A DNA stretch of 64,000 nucleotides from Microbacterium halimionae (GTDB lineage: Bacteria; Actinomycetota; Actinomycetes; Actinomycetales; Microbacteriaceae): NCBI RefSeq assembly GCF_011761265.1, contig NZ_JAAOZB010000001.1:1-64000 (forward strand). The letters are read 5' to 3'. Under the pieces are notes generated by a model. The model worked only from the letters and a program-made list of their open reading frames with translations. It was not told the origin of the DNA and did no database searches. Below, in pieces: positions 7,558 to 16,044 of the stretch. The translations under genes and the position numbers were made by a program. Positions within the stretch are counted from its first letter, which is position 1. The number at the start of each line of letters is the position of its first letter.

Positions 7558-8379
7558 TCACGACGCTACGAGGCTGTGTTTCCAGAAGCCGGAGAACGTG
7601 ATTCGCGACTTCGGGAGGCCCGCCCGGTGCAGCACGCGACGCCCCTCGGTGGCGAGCGTTGACTCTCCCACGACGAAAGCGTAAGCACTCACGTCAGGCG
7701 CAGGCCGGGCGGCGAGAGCGGCGAGCGCCCGCGCTCCTGGAACTTCGTGTGGAGCTTCACGTGGAATCCAGATGACCTCAACACCAGCTGGCGCGGCAAG
7801 TTCTTCGACATCGCCGGATGCTGCGACCTCAATGATCGCAGTGCCGGTCACCGAGGCGTCGAGGTCACGAAGGATGCCGCGAATAGCCGGGAGACCGGTT
7901 TCGTCAGAGATGACATGGACCTCAGTAGCATCCTCTGGTCGATCAAAGAGCAGACCCTGATCGAGGAAGCCGACCGGAGATCCAGGCTCTGCGGTAGCAG
8001 CCCACATCGCAACACCACCGGAGAGGTTTCCGTCGTGATCCCAGTGGAGCACGACGTCGATGTCCATCTCGGATCCGTTCTCTCCGCGGCGCACGTCAGA
8101 AACCGTGTAGTTGCTGTAGTGGGGGCGCACCTCATCTGGCATCGCAAGGTACGGCTTCCACCAGACCCGTCCGGTGACGGGCGGGAGAGTGAGCGGCATC
8201 CCCGCCTTCGGCGGAATGAAGAGGCGAAACCAGTGATCAAAGCCGCCCCACTCGAAGTCGTCAAGGTTGCCCCCTCTGAGCGTTACGCGCTGAAAAGACG
8301 GAGAAAGACGCACAGTGCGCGCGACCTCAGCAGTCACGAGCTGGGGGGCGGTTGGCATGAGTCTTGGATAGCGGGCCAC
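7558..8379 (-). CDS. Siderophore-interacting protein (FAD-dependent ferric-siderophore reductase)
   Basis: A 273-residue SIP-family flavoprotein. An FAD-binding barrel occupies about 10-125, with a Y-S-N-Y-T-V flavin motif, followed by an NAD(P)H-binding half including HVISDETGLPAIRGIL (about 155-170). Such enzymes release iron from imported ferric siderophores in the cytoplasm. GTG 8379 lies 6 nt after a minus-strand TAAGAT (8391-8386), so the transcript is probably leaderless; ATG at 8358 is the alternative. The gene is divergent from the siderophore ABC importer, and a DtxR box (8392-8410) sits in the shared promoter, so iron repression is likely. Confidence 0.92.
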   Translation of the reverse strand: MARYPRLMPTAPQLVTAEVARTVRLSPSFQRVTLRGGNLDDFEWGGFDHWFRLFIPPKAGMPLTLPPVTGRVWWKPYLAMPDEVRPHYSNYTVSDVRRGENGSEMDIDVVLHWDHDGNLSGGVAMWAATAEPGSPVGFLDQGLLFDRPEDATEVHVISDETGLPAIRGILRDLDASVTGTAIIEVAASGDVEELAAPAGVEVIWIPREAPHEVPGARALAALAARPAPDVSAYAFVVGESTLATEGRRVLHRAGLPKSRITFSGFWKHSLVAS

Positions 8380-8391
8380 AACTAGATCTTA

Positions 8392-8410
8392 TTAGGTGAG
8401 GCTACGCTTA
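8392..8410. promoter_or_regulatory. DtxR/IdeR iron box in the divergent siderophore promoter
   Basis: TTAGGTGAGGCTACGCTTA matches the 19-bp iron-regulator consensus TTAGGTTAGGCTAACCTAA at 15 positions. It abuts the minus-strand -10 (8386-8391) and covers the likely plus-strand -10 TACGCT (8403-8408), so bound DtxR/IdeR would block both directions when iron is replete. Confidence 0.8.
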
Positions 8411-8415
8411 GGTAC

Positions 8416-9426
8416 ATGCGTTCTTTTCGACCACAGACGCGGCCCCGCGCGCTCGTGATCGCTTCTCTCATTGCGGGCGCGCTTGTTGTCGGGGCTATCA
8501 GTCTGCTTCTCGGCAGCAACCTGATCTCGCCAATCGACGTTTTTCGAGGATTGTTCGCACCTGTAACCGACACGGATGCGATCGTCTGGGGTTCCCGAGT
8601 ACCCCGCACTGTTCTCGGCCTTTTCGTTGGTTTTTGTCTTGGCATCGCCGGCGCGGTTATGCAGGGCCAAACTCGCAATCCGCTCGCCGATCCTGGCATC
8701 TTCGGGGTTTCGGCCGGAGCGAGCCTCGCGGTCGTCATCGGTGTGTATGTTTTCGGCACATCCTCGATCCTTTCGACGCTGTGGCTTGCCCTCGCGGGCG
8801 CGATCGTTGCAAGCGTCGTGGTCTTTTCGGTTGCCGCTCTTGGCCGGGGGCTCGCAAGCCCGGTGCCGCTGGCTATCGCCGGCTCCGCAGTATCAGCCCT
8901 GCTCGTAGCTTTTACTTCACTCCTCGTGCTGAGCGACGAAACCACGCTTGCCGCCTACCGCATCTGGGTGGTCGGTTCACTTTCTGGTCGCTCCCTCGAC
9001 GGCCTCGCGGCTGCTGCGGTTTTTGCGGCTGCTGGACTCGCACTCGCATTTCTTAACATCCGCTCGCTCAACAACCTGGCGCTCGGCACGGAGCTTGCTC
9101 ATGGCCTTGGTGAGAATCTCATCCGTGCCCGCCTCGTGGGGCTCGGGGCAATCACCCTGCTGACGGCGAGCGCCGTAGCCATCACCGGACCGATCGGGTT
9201 TGTTGGTCTCACAGCGCCGCACATCGCACGCTCGCTCGTCGGCGGAAACCACTCGTGGCTGCTTCCCGCTTCGGGCCTCATCGGGGCATCGGTGCTGCTC
9301 GGATGCGACGTGGTGGGGCGACTGATCGGGGGCAATGCTGAAGTGCCGGTCGGCGTCGTGCTCGCCGTACTCGGCGGAATCGTGTTCGTAGCGATCGTGC
9401 GCCGCGGAAAGGTAGCGGCGCTGTGA
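8416..9426 (+). CDS. FecCD-family iron-siderophore ABC permease, subunit 1
   Basis: A 336-residue protein with about nine membrane helices and the FecCD signatures: GQTRNPLADPGIFGVSAGAS (about 84-103) and GPIGFVGLTAPHIAR (about 258-272). It forms half of the membrane channel of a ferric-siderophore importer. ATG 8416 follows the -10 TACGCT by 7 nt with no ribosome-binding site, so it is probably leaderless. It heads a tight operon: its stop overlaps the next start (GTGA). Confidence 0.93.
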   Translation: MRSFRPQTRPRALVIASLIAGALVVGAISLLLGSNLISPIDVFRGLFAPVTDTDAIVWGSRVPRTVLGLFVGFCLGIAGAVMQGQTRNPLADPGIFGVSAGASLAVVIGVYVFGTSSILSTLWLALAGAIVASVVVFSVAALGRGLASPVPLAIAGSAVSALLVAFTSLLVLSDETTLAAYRIWVVGSLSGRSLDGLAAAAVFAAAGLALAFLNIRSLNNLALGTELAHGLGENLIRARLVGLGAITLLTASAVAITGPIGFVGLTAPHIARSLVGGNHSWLLPASGLIGASVLLGCDVVGRLIGGNAEVPVGVVLAVLGGIVFVAIVRRGKVAAL

Positions 9427-10478
9427 CGACGACCGTAAGCCGCACGTTCGCCGTGGCACCGATTCACCATCATCGACGCGCAATATTTGCTACAGCTTCA
9501 CTCGCGATAGCACTCGTATTGTGCGTCCTCATCGGCCTGTCGGTGGGTTCGTCATCGATGAGTATCGGCGATCTTCTTCGCACCCTCGTTGGCGGCGGCA
9601 CGTCGAGTGAGCAACTCATCATCTTTGATCTGCGGATGCCGCGGGTCGCTGGCGCTGTGGTGATCGGCGCGAGTCTCGCCATCGCCGGCGCGCTCACACA
9701 GACTTTTGCGCGCAACCCTCTGGCCTCCCCCGACATCCTCGGGGTGACATCGGGAGCTAGCCTCGGCGCTGTCGCCGCGATCGTACTCGCAGGCGGCACC
9801 TACAGTGTCGGTGCTGGCGCTTTGAGCATTGGCGTCCCGCTCGCCGCTGTACTCGGCGCCGTGGTTGCAGCCGCGCTTATCTACGTGCTGGCATGGCGAG
9901 ACGGTGTCGACACCTATCGACTCATCCTCATTGGAATCGGCCTGACCGCAGCTTTTGGCGGGGTCACGAGTTATCTCATCGCTCGGGCTGAGATCTCCGC
10001 GGCAGCGACCGCGGCGCAGTGGCTCGTCGGCAGCCTGTCGGGAATCTCGTGGTCAAGTGTCTGGCCCGTCATGATTGCGCTCGTTGTGGTGCTCCCGATT
10101 GCGCTTTCGCAGACCAAGAATCTCGACATCAGCCAGCTCGGCGATGAAATGCCCGTCGCTCTCGGTGTATCCGTGCAGCGCCACCGGCTCATCGTGATCG
10201 GGTGTGCGGTTGTTTTGACGGCGGCTGCTGTTTCAGCGGGTGGACCCATCGAGTTCGTTGCGTTCGTCGCACCGCAAATTGCACGTCGTCTCGGCGGTTT
10301 CGGCAGACCCCCGCTTGTCGCGTCAGCTCTCATGGGCGCCATCATCGTCGCAGGCGGTGATGCCATCACCCGCGGCACGCCCCTCACTGTGCCAGTCGGC
10401 ATCATCACCGCCATCATCGGAGCCCCGTACTTGATCTGGCTTCTCACCCGCCGCACGCCGAAAGGAAGCGTCGCATGA
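9423..10478 (+). CDS. FecCD-family iron-siderophore ABC permease, subunit 2
   Basis: A 351-residue partner of the preceding permease, with TFARNPLASPDILGVTSGAS (about 95-114) and GPIEFVAFVAPQIARRL. About nine helices are visible. The GTG start overlaps the previous stop by 4 nt, and its own stop overlaps the ATPase start (ATGA), so the three are made in fixed ratio. The pair presumably forms a heterodimeric channel. Confidence 0.93.
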   Translation: MTTTVSRTFAVAPIHHHRRAIFATASLAIALVLCVLIGLSVGSSSMSIGDLLRTLVGGGTSSEQLIIFDLRMPRVAGAVVIGASLAIAGALTQTFARNPLASPDILGVTSGASLGAVAAIVLAGGTYSVGAGALSIGVPLAAVLGAVVAAALIYVLAWRDGVDTYRLILIGIGLTAAFGGVTSYLIARAEISAAATAAQWLVGSLSGISWSSVWPVMIALVVVLPIALSQTKNLDISQLGDEMPVALGVSVQRHRLIVIGCAVVLTAAAVSAGGPIEFVAFVAPQIARRLGGFGRPPLVASALMGAIIVAGGDAITRGTPLTVPVGIITAIIGAPYLIWLLTRRTPKGSVA

Positions 10479-11317
10479 ACGAACAACGGATGCCGACACT
10501 CGAAGCGCGTGGCGTGACCCTCGCGTACGAGCGGAACGTGATCTTCGAAAACCTCGATCTACGCATCGAAGAGGGTGAAGTCACGACTCTTATCGGGGCC
10601 AATGGCTGCGGCAAATCGACTCTTCTCAAAGCCTTCGGGCGCTTGCTGAGCGCAGCATCAGGTGATGTCCTCTTTGAAGGTCGATCCGTGCGCGAGACTC
10701 CGACACGCGAGGTTGCTAAACGCCTCGCGATCCTGCCTCAGAAGCCCGTCACGCCCTCGGCTACTTCGGTTCGAGATCTCGTCGCACGCGGGCGACACCC
10801 ACACCAGAGTCTCTGGCAAGCGTGGACCGCGAAGGACTCCGCAATTGTTGACGCAGCGCTCACCGCAACCGGGCTCGACCATCTCGCCGACCGCGATGCT
10901 GGTTCACTCTCCGGTGGGCAGCTGCAGCGCGCGTGGATCGCTCTCGTGCTGGCACAGGAGGCGCCGACAATCCTTCTCGATGAGCCCACCACGTTTCTCG
11001 ATCTGACACACCAGATCGATGTATTGCGCTTGGTTGCCCAGATAAACCGCGATCGCGGGGCAACCGTCGTGATGGTGCTGCACGACCTCACACTTGCCGC
11101 GCGATACTCTCATCGGCTTGTCGCGATAAAAGACGGCATGGTCGTGGCAGACGGCACACCGTGGGAGGTACTGACCCCCGGCATCCTGCGCGAAGCTTTT
11201 GATCTTGAGGCACTCGTGATCTCCGATCCCCACACAGGTTCACCGCTTGTCGTGCCGCTGGATCCCACTTTTGCGCACACGGCCCAGCTCGAACCGCACC
11301 ACGATGTGGAGTTTTAG
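10475..11317 (+). CDS. Iron-siderophore ABC transporter ATP-binding protein
   Basis: A 280-residue FepC-type ATPase with all motifs intact: Walker A GANGCGKST (about 38-46), Q-loop LPQKP, signature LSGGQLQRAWIAL, Walker B ILLDEPTTFLD and the switch histidine in MVLHDLTLAARYSH. It powers the two FecCD permeases encoded just upstream. The stop TAG at 11315-11317 directly precedes a second iron box, which suggests that the following binding-protein gene has an extra iron-controlled promoter. Confidence 0.95.
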   Translation: MNEQRMPTLEARGVTLAYERNVIFENLDLRIEEGEVTTLIGANGCGKSTLLKAFGRLLSAASGDVLFEGRSVRETPTREVAKRLAILPQKPVTPSATSVRDLVARGRHPHQSLWQAWTAKDSAIVDAALTATGLDHLADRDAGSLSGGQLQRAWIALVLAQEAPTILLDEPTTFLDLTHQIDVLRLVAQINRDRGATVVMVLHDLTLAARYSHRLVAIKDGMVVADGTPWEVLTPGILREAFDLEALVISDPHTGSPLVVPLDPTFAHTAQLEPHHDVEF

Positions 11318-11336
11318 TTAGGTTCGGCTAACCTAA
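11318..11336. promoter_or_regulatory. DtxR/IdeR iron box before the siderophore-binding lipoprotein
   Basis: TTAGGTTCGGCTAACCTAA differs from the iron-box consensus at one position only. It starts on the base after the ATPase stop and ends 4 nt before the ATG at 11341. The likely -10 TAACCT (11329-11334) is inside the box, so repression would be direct. Confidence 0.92.
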
Positions 11337-11340
11337 TTAC

Positions 11341-12357
11341 ATGACCACTTTGACCCCGCGGCGTCGTGCCGCGCGCATCTTTGTTCCTGTTCTCGCGGTG
11401 GCCATGACCGCTCTCGCCGGATGCTCCGCCTCGAGCGAACCCACGGCAACCGACGCGTCGGCTGATGCCGCGTGGACCTACACTGACGACACCGGCACAA
11501 CTGTCACGCTCGACCACCAGCCCGAGAACATCGCAAGCTACGCCGACTACGCGATCGGCATGATGAGCTACGGACTTGAGCCCGTTGCAATCTTCGGGCG
11601 TCAGGATGTTGCCAGCGATGACCGTTTTGCCGACTACGACCTGTCAGATGTCGCGATCGTGGGTAACAGCTACGGTGAAATCGACCTCGAAGCGTTGGCC
11701 GCCGCCGCTCCCGACATCATCGTGACCGGCATCTACCCGACTGACCGCGAGGGCACGCTCCCCGTTGATGGACCGTACTACGCGTTCGCTGATGTCGAGC
11801 AGCAAGCACAACTCGAAAAGATCGCTCCGGTCGTCGCTATTGAAATTGGCGGCAACGGCAGCGACGTTATCGACAGCTTCAACAACCTTGCCTCGGCGCT
11901 CGGCGTGAGCGACGAAACGATCGCTGACGCCAAGACCGAGTACGACGCGGCCGCGGCTGACCTCACCGCCGCCACTACAGAGAACGACCTCGAGATCACG
12001 CAGGCGTACGCGGATGCCGATGGCGTGTATGTCGTGAAGCCCGAAGATGAGCCCGAGACGGCGCTCTACGGCAGCCTCGGCGTCAACTTCACGAACCTGA
12101 ACCCCGATGGCGACTACTACTGGGACATCTACAGCTGGGAGAACGTCGGCGACATGATGACCGGAGACGTGCTGTTGATGAACGTCGAGGGCCTACAGGA
12201 AGAGGGCTTGCTCGAGCAGGCAACCTTTGTCGACGACCCCGCTCTTCAGGCGGGACAGGTCTACCCGTGGCAGGTCGCAGCCTTTGACTACGCTTCGCAG
12301 GCGGCTCAGATGACCGAGCTGGCCGACATCATCCGCAACGCGGACAAGGTCGCATAA
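11341..12357 (+). CDS. Iron-siderophore ABC transporter substrate-binding lipoprotein
   Basis: A 338-residue FecB/FhuD-like (class III) binding protein. A signal peptide ends in the lipobox LAGC with the lipidated C28. The mature part starts with a TYTDDTGTTVTLDHQPENIASY beta-strand motif characteristic of the family, cut here by the reader's limit: key words are TVTLDHQP (about 55-62). It captures a ferric siderophore outside the membrane for the permeases encoded upstream. No ribosome-binding site precedes ATG 11341; TAACCT lies 6 nt upstream, so translation is probably leaderless and iron-controlled through the overlapping box. Confidence 0.92.
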   Translation: MTTLTPRRRAARIFVPVLAVAMTALAGCSASSEPTATDASADAAWTYTDDTGTTVTLDHQPENIASYADYAIGMMSYGLEPVAIFGRQDVASDDRFADYDLSDVAIVGNSYGEIDLEALAAAAPDIIVTGIYPTDREGTLPVDGPYYAFADVEQQAQLEKIAPVVAIEIGGNGSDVIDSFNNLASALGVSDETIADAKTEYDAAAADLTAATTENDLEITQAYADADGVYVVKPEDEPETALYGSLGVNFTNLNPDGDYYWDIYSWENVGDMMTGDVLLMNVEGLQEEGLLEQATFVDDPALQAGQVYPWQVAAFDYASQAAQMTELADIIRNADKVA

Positions 12358-12377
12358 CGCACCTCACTAACAGTGGA

Positions 12378-12409
12378 TGGGGCGTGGCCGGGATACCGGC
12401 CACGCCCCA
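12378..12409. terminator. GC-rich hairpin after the siderophore operon
   Basis: A 13-14-bp perfect stem (GGGGCGTGGCCGG with its complement) closes a GATA loop between two converging genes. There is no U run after it, so it is at best a GC-rich actinobacterial-type terminator or an mRNA-stabilising hairpin. Confidence 0.6.
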
Positions 12410-12416
12410 CATGCAT

Positions 12417-13406
12417 TCAGGATGAAGTGGCGGCGGCGACAACCCAGTTGTGCAGCAGCGCGTAGGCATGTGCGCGCGGACCCGGTGCTGAAAGAAACAC
12501 GTCGTGAATCGCGTCCTTTACGCGTGCAATGGTGACAAGGCGCCCAATTTTGAGCGACGCACGAGCGATGTCGTCCACAACGAGGACTGAGTCAGACGAC
12601 GTCATTGCGGGCGCCCACCGCACCGGGGGCGTCGAGCGTGTCGACAGCATGACAAGCGCAGGACAACCCACGTCAACGCCCTCGGCGATCGCTGCATGCC
12701 CCAGAATGACGGCATTGAGCCACCCCGGATGGGTCGGAAACCCGCGCTCGGGTCGCCACGCAGTGGGCCCCTCCGGCAACACCCCCAGCTCACGCTGTGC
12801 ACGGGTATAGAAGCCGAGATCAACGACCGGTTGCGCGCCGCGAGGCTCATGTCGCGCCCGCGCTCCCACGAGCGGAGCAAGCGCTGCCCGAGCGAAAGCT
12901 CCGATCTGCAACTCGAGCCACGGACTGTTGAGCACGATCGCGGCCGCCACAGCCGGGTGTCGAGCAGCCCACAGCGTGAGCGTCAAACCACCTGTGGAAT
13001 GGCCGACAAGCATGAGCGTGCGGGAGGCATCCCGACCTTGCCCGATTGCAGCAAGCGCCGCATCGATATCTTCGTCGTATGTCGCAAGATCGGTGACATA
13101 CCCCGGAGTTTGACCGTCCCGCAAACTCCGACCGTACTTTCGAAGGTCAAGGGCATAGAAGTGTGCTCCGAGATCCGCGAAGAAGGCGGCTTCTTCGCGC
13201 TGAAAGAAGTAGTCCGACCAGCCGTGCAGGTAGAGCACGTCGACGTTTCGGAGGGGCTTATTCCACGCCGTAAGGGGGTTCGGAAGATGCCGCACGAGAG
13301 TCGCGACGACATCGCCCTCGTCATCGGGTTCAAGTGTGAGCGTGTGCTGCTCGAAGCCGCTCCCGAGGACGTCGGGCGCCCATACCGCCCTAGCCCTACC
13401 GCTCAT
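12417..13406 (-). CDS. Alpha/beta hydrolase (lysophospholipase/S33-like)
   Basis: A 329-residue alpha/beta hydrolase. The oxyanion motif LHGW is at about 60-63, the nucleophile elbow GHSTGG at 135-140 with S137, and a late histidine (KDAIHDVFLS) completes a plausible triad. It has no signal peptide, so it should be cytoplasmic. The substrate is unknown; esterase or monoacylglycerol-lipase-like activity is typical. TAGGCT lies 6 nt before ATG 13406, suggesting a leaderless mRNA. It is a distant candidate for the MenH reaction missing from the nearby men cluster, but its sequence gives no direct support for that. Confidence 0.85.
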   Translation of the reverse strand: MSGRARAVWAPDVLGSGFEQHTLTLEPDDEGDVVATLVRHLPNPLTAWNKPLRNVDVLYLHGWSDYFFQREEAAFFADLGAHFYALDLRKYGRSLRDGQTPGYVTDLATYDEDIDAALAAIGQGRDASRTLMLVGHSTGGLTLTLWAARHPAVAAAIVLNSPWLELQIGAFARAALAPLVGARARHEPRGAQPVVDLGFYTRAQRELGVLPEGPTAWRPERGFPTHPGWLNAVILGHAAIAEGVDVGCPALVMLSTRSTPPVRWAPAMTSSDSVLVVDDIARASLKIGRLVTIARVKDAIHDVFLSAPGPRAHAYALLHNWVVAAATSS

Positions 13407-13452
13407 GCGGCCAGCCTAATCGGCGCGCCGCGCATCAGCATCTGAAGCAGAT

Positions 13453-14550
13453 CTACATTGAATAAGAGTCAATGATGTGCGACGCGATCTGAGTTCCGGC
13501 AAGCTCCAGGTCTGCAGACTCGTTCGCCCCCGGAAAGAATGTGAACCGGAACCAGTCACCGGCGACTGAGATATCGACGTAACAGCTGTAGTAGGCCCCG
13601 CTGACTGTGTCGCAATCGAGTACGGCCTCCGCATCATCGCTTCCTACGCTGAGTTCGTCGCCATCGCCAGAAACCACCGAGTCGTAAGCCCAGGCGCCGC
13701 CCGGCAACACGGCGAGGATTCCGCCTAGGTTCGAATTTAGATTCATGTAGTAGCAGGGAAGTGCGGACAATGGTTCGTCGATGATCCAAGCCTCGATGGA
13801 CCAGCCCCCGGAAGGCCGGCTGAGTTCAAGATCGTCGGTCCCGAAGATTGCTTCGACCTGTTCAAGAGATAAATACTCTTCGCAAAAGCCTGATAGCACT
13901 CGGGGATCTGAAGCATCTTCTTCATGACGCTCGTCCTCGCTCACCATCGAAGAAACTCCGGCAAGAACGGTGTCCGCACGCTCGTTCGCGATCGCTACGC
14001 TCTCGAACGCTTCGAGCACACCATCGAAATACACAGCGATGTAAGCATCTGCGTTCAGAGCTGCCCCCGAGCACTGATACGAATTACAGCCATTCTCCAC
14101 TTCGCCGTAATAGCTGACCATGTCAGCGTAGGCCTCAGAAGCATCTGCAACCACGGTGACTGTTGCCAAGCGTCGCGCATCTTGACGACCGAACTCGCAG
14201 TACAAATCCCCGAGCTGCGCGAACGCATACTGCGGTGGCCCGGGGAGCCACCCTGGGCCGGATGCTTCGTCGAGGTCGTGTATCTCTGAAGTCGGTGAGA
14301 GCTGCTCATCGTATGCAGCCGAAATAATCGGCTCCAGATCCGTGCAGTCGAACCCGAACCTCGAGGCGGGCTGAGTTTGCTCTTCGGCTTCAGGCATCGG
14401 AGCAGAGGATGGCGTCGCGGAACGCTCTGGGGCCGAACTGCTCGTTGGCGACGATGTGACGATGCTCTCGGGCTGCGCGACACATCCCGAAAACACAACC
14501 GTGCTGATCACTGCTGCAGATAGCCCAACGACAACTCTCATGCTTCGCAT
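13453..14550 (-). CDS. Orphan lipoprotein, Cys-rich extracellular domain
   Basis: A 365-residue protein with a signal peptide and lipobox FSGC (C23), a Ser/Thr/Pro-rich spacer (24-65), and a mature domain with about seven cysteines spaced to form disulfides (for example near 70, 118, 153, 158, 224). It looks like two related halves, each containing a C-x-x-x-Y/E entry and a G-G-W/A-W segment. I recognise no family. TAGGCT lies 7 nt before ATG 14550, suggesting a leaderless transcript. It is presumably surface-exposed; no partner is evident beside it. Confidence 0.75.
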   Translation of the reverse strand: MRSMRVVVGLSAAVISTVVFSGCVAQPESIVTSSPTSSSAPERSATPSSAPMPEAEEQTQPASRFGFDCTDLEPIISAAYDEQLSPTSEIHDLDEASGPGWLPGPPQYAFAQLGDLYCEFGRQDARRLATVTVVADASEAYADMVSYYGEVENGCNSYQCSGAALNADAYIAVYFDGVLEAFESVAIANERADTVLAGVSSMVSEDERHEEDASDPRVLSGFCEEYLSLEQVEAIFGTDDLELSRPSGGWSIEAWIIDEPLSALPCYYMNLNSNLGGILAVLPGGAWAYDSVVSGDGDELSVGSDDAEAVLDCDTVSGAYYSCYVDISVAGDWFRFTFFPGANESADLELAGTQIASHIIDSYSM

Positions 14551-14596
14551 AGGAACGAGCCTAGCGAGAGAAAACTATCGACCGAGCTGGCTGGGC

Positions 14597-15970
14597 CTAC
14601 TCGCCGCGGGAGACGCGCACCATCTCGTCACGATCGACGACCTTGATGCGGGCGCGCTCATGGGGTGCCCCCAAAGCAATCTCATGCTGGTCGAGCAAGT
14701 GCCACCCGTCGAGGTCAGTCCACTTGACGTCACGCTCAGCAAGAAGCGCCGGGATGGCGCCTTCCGAATCATCCTCTGGCTGCCACCAGGATGCCTGGTC
14801 GTTGATGATGTGCCGGACAGTTTCCATCGCGTCCGACTTGGTGTGGCCGATGAGTCCGACCGGACCTCGTTTGATCCAACCGGTCGCGTAGACACCGGGC
14901 ACACGCTCGTTCGAGTCTTTGTGCAGCACTTGCCCCTCTTGATTGGGTATCACGCCATGACGCTTGTCGAACGGCACGTCCGCCAGAGGTGAACCGAAGT
15001 ACCCGACAGCGCGATACATCGCTTGAATCGCGACCTCACGCATCTCGCCGGTACCTTCGACGCCACCCTCGCCGTCGGGGCGGGTGCGCTCGTAGACAAA
15101 TGACATGACACGTCCGTCAGCATCCTTCTTCACTTCGACAGGGTTCGCCCAGAAGTGCAGGTGCAAGCGGCGCGAGGCTTCTCCCCCGGCGTTGTTCACG
15201 CTCGGTCGCTTCCGCCATGCCTGCAGCACGCGGTCGATCACCATGACCTGTTTGTTGCTGGCGATCGCCACTTTGGACGCTTCGTCGTAGTCGAAATCCT
15301 CGTCGTAGACGACCATGTCGACGTCGCGAAGCTCGCCGAGTTCACGGAGCTCCAACGGGGTGAATTTGACCTGCGCAGGACCACGACGGCCGAACACGTG
15401 TACATCAGTGACACGGCTTTCGCTGAGTCCCGCAAAGACGTTGTCAGGAATCTCGGTGGGTAAGAGGTCTTCAGCGTGCTTCGCCAGCATGCGGGAAACG
15501 TCAAGCGCAACGTTTCCGTTTCCAATGACGGCGACCGATTCGGCATCCAGCGGCCACTCACGAGGGAAATCGGGGTGTCCATCGAACCAGCTAACGAAAT
15601 CCGCAGCACCGTACGAACCGAGAGCATCGATTCCGGGAATGTCGAGATCGGCATCACGGATAGCACCGGTCGAGAAAACCACGGCGTGGTAGTGATTTTT
15701 CAGGTCTGCGAGTGTCAGATCGCGGCCAAAAAGCACATTTCCGAAAAAGCGGATGTCTCCACTGTCGAGCACATCACGCAGAGCGTTGACGATGCCTTTG
15801 ATGCGCGGATGATCGGGGGCGACACCGTAGCGAACGAGACCGTACGGCGCGGGCAGCTGCTCGAAAAGGTCGATAGAAACGTCAAACTGACGCTCAGCCT
15901 TCAAAAGAATGTCAGCGGCATAAATGCCCGCCGGTCCTGCACCGACAATGGCCAGCCTGAGCTTGGTCAT
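14597..15970 (-). CDS. fprA: FprA-type ferredoxin/adrenodoxin-NADP+ reductase
   Basis: A 457-residue flavoprotein of the adrenodoxin-reductase family. The FAD motif GAGPAG is at 10-15, the family phrase PYGLVRYGVAPDHP at 42-55, the NADPH motif GNGNVALDVSR at 150-160, and a C-terminal YATGWIKRGPVGLIGHTK segment that closes over the flavin. It moves electrons between NADPH and ferredoxin, for example for P450 or Fe-S enzymes. ATG 15970 has AAAGGA 6-7 nt upstream. The next gene upstream on this strand is the prenyl synthase, 74 nt away; a shared transcript is possible but unproven. Confidence 0.93.
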   Translation of the reverse strand: MTKLRLAIVGAGPAGIYAADILLKAERQFDVSIDLFEQLPAPYGLVRYGVAPDHPRIKGIVNALRDVLDSGDIRFFGNVLFGRDLTLADLKNHYHAVVFSTGAIRDADLDIPGIDALGSYGAADFVSWFDGHPDFPREWPLDAESVAVIGNGNVALDVSRMLAKHAEDLLPTEIPDNVFAGLSESRVTDVHVFGRRGPAQVKFTPLELRELGELRDVDMVVYDEDFDYDEASKVAIASNKQVMVIDRVLQAWRKRPSVNNAGGEASRRLHLHFWANPVEVKKDADGRVMSFVYERTRPDGEGGVEGTGEMREVAIQAMYRAVGYFGSPLADVPFDKRHGVIPNQEGQVLHKDSNERVPGVYATGWIKRGPVGLIGHTKSDAMETVRHIINDQASWWQPEDDSEGAIPALLAERDVKWTDLDGWHLLDQHEIALGAPHERARIKVVDRDEMVRVSRGE

Positions 15971-16044
15971 GGGGGTTCCTTTCGCTTTCCGTGCCTAAAG
16001 AGTGTCGATGAGCGGGCCGCGCATTCTTAGCGCCGCGCCAGGGC

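Noticed and set aside
12378..12409. Strong rho-independent terminator
   Set aside because: The stem is very stable but no U run follows on either strand, so I list it only as a probable GC-rich terminator.
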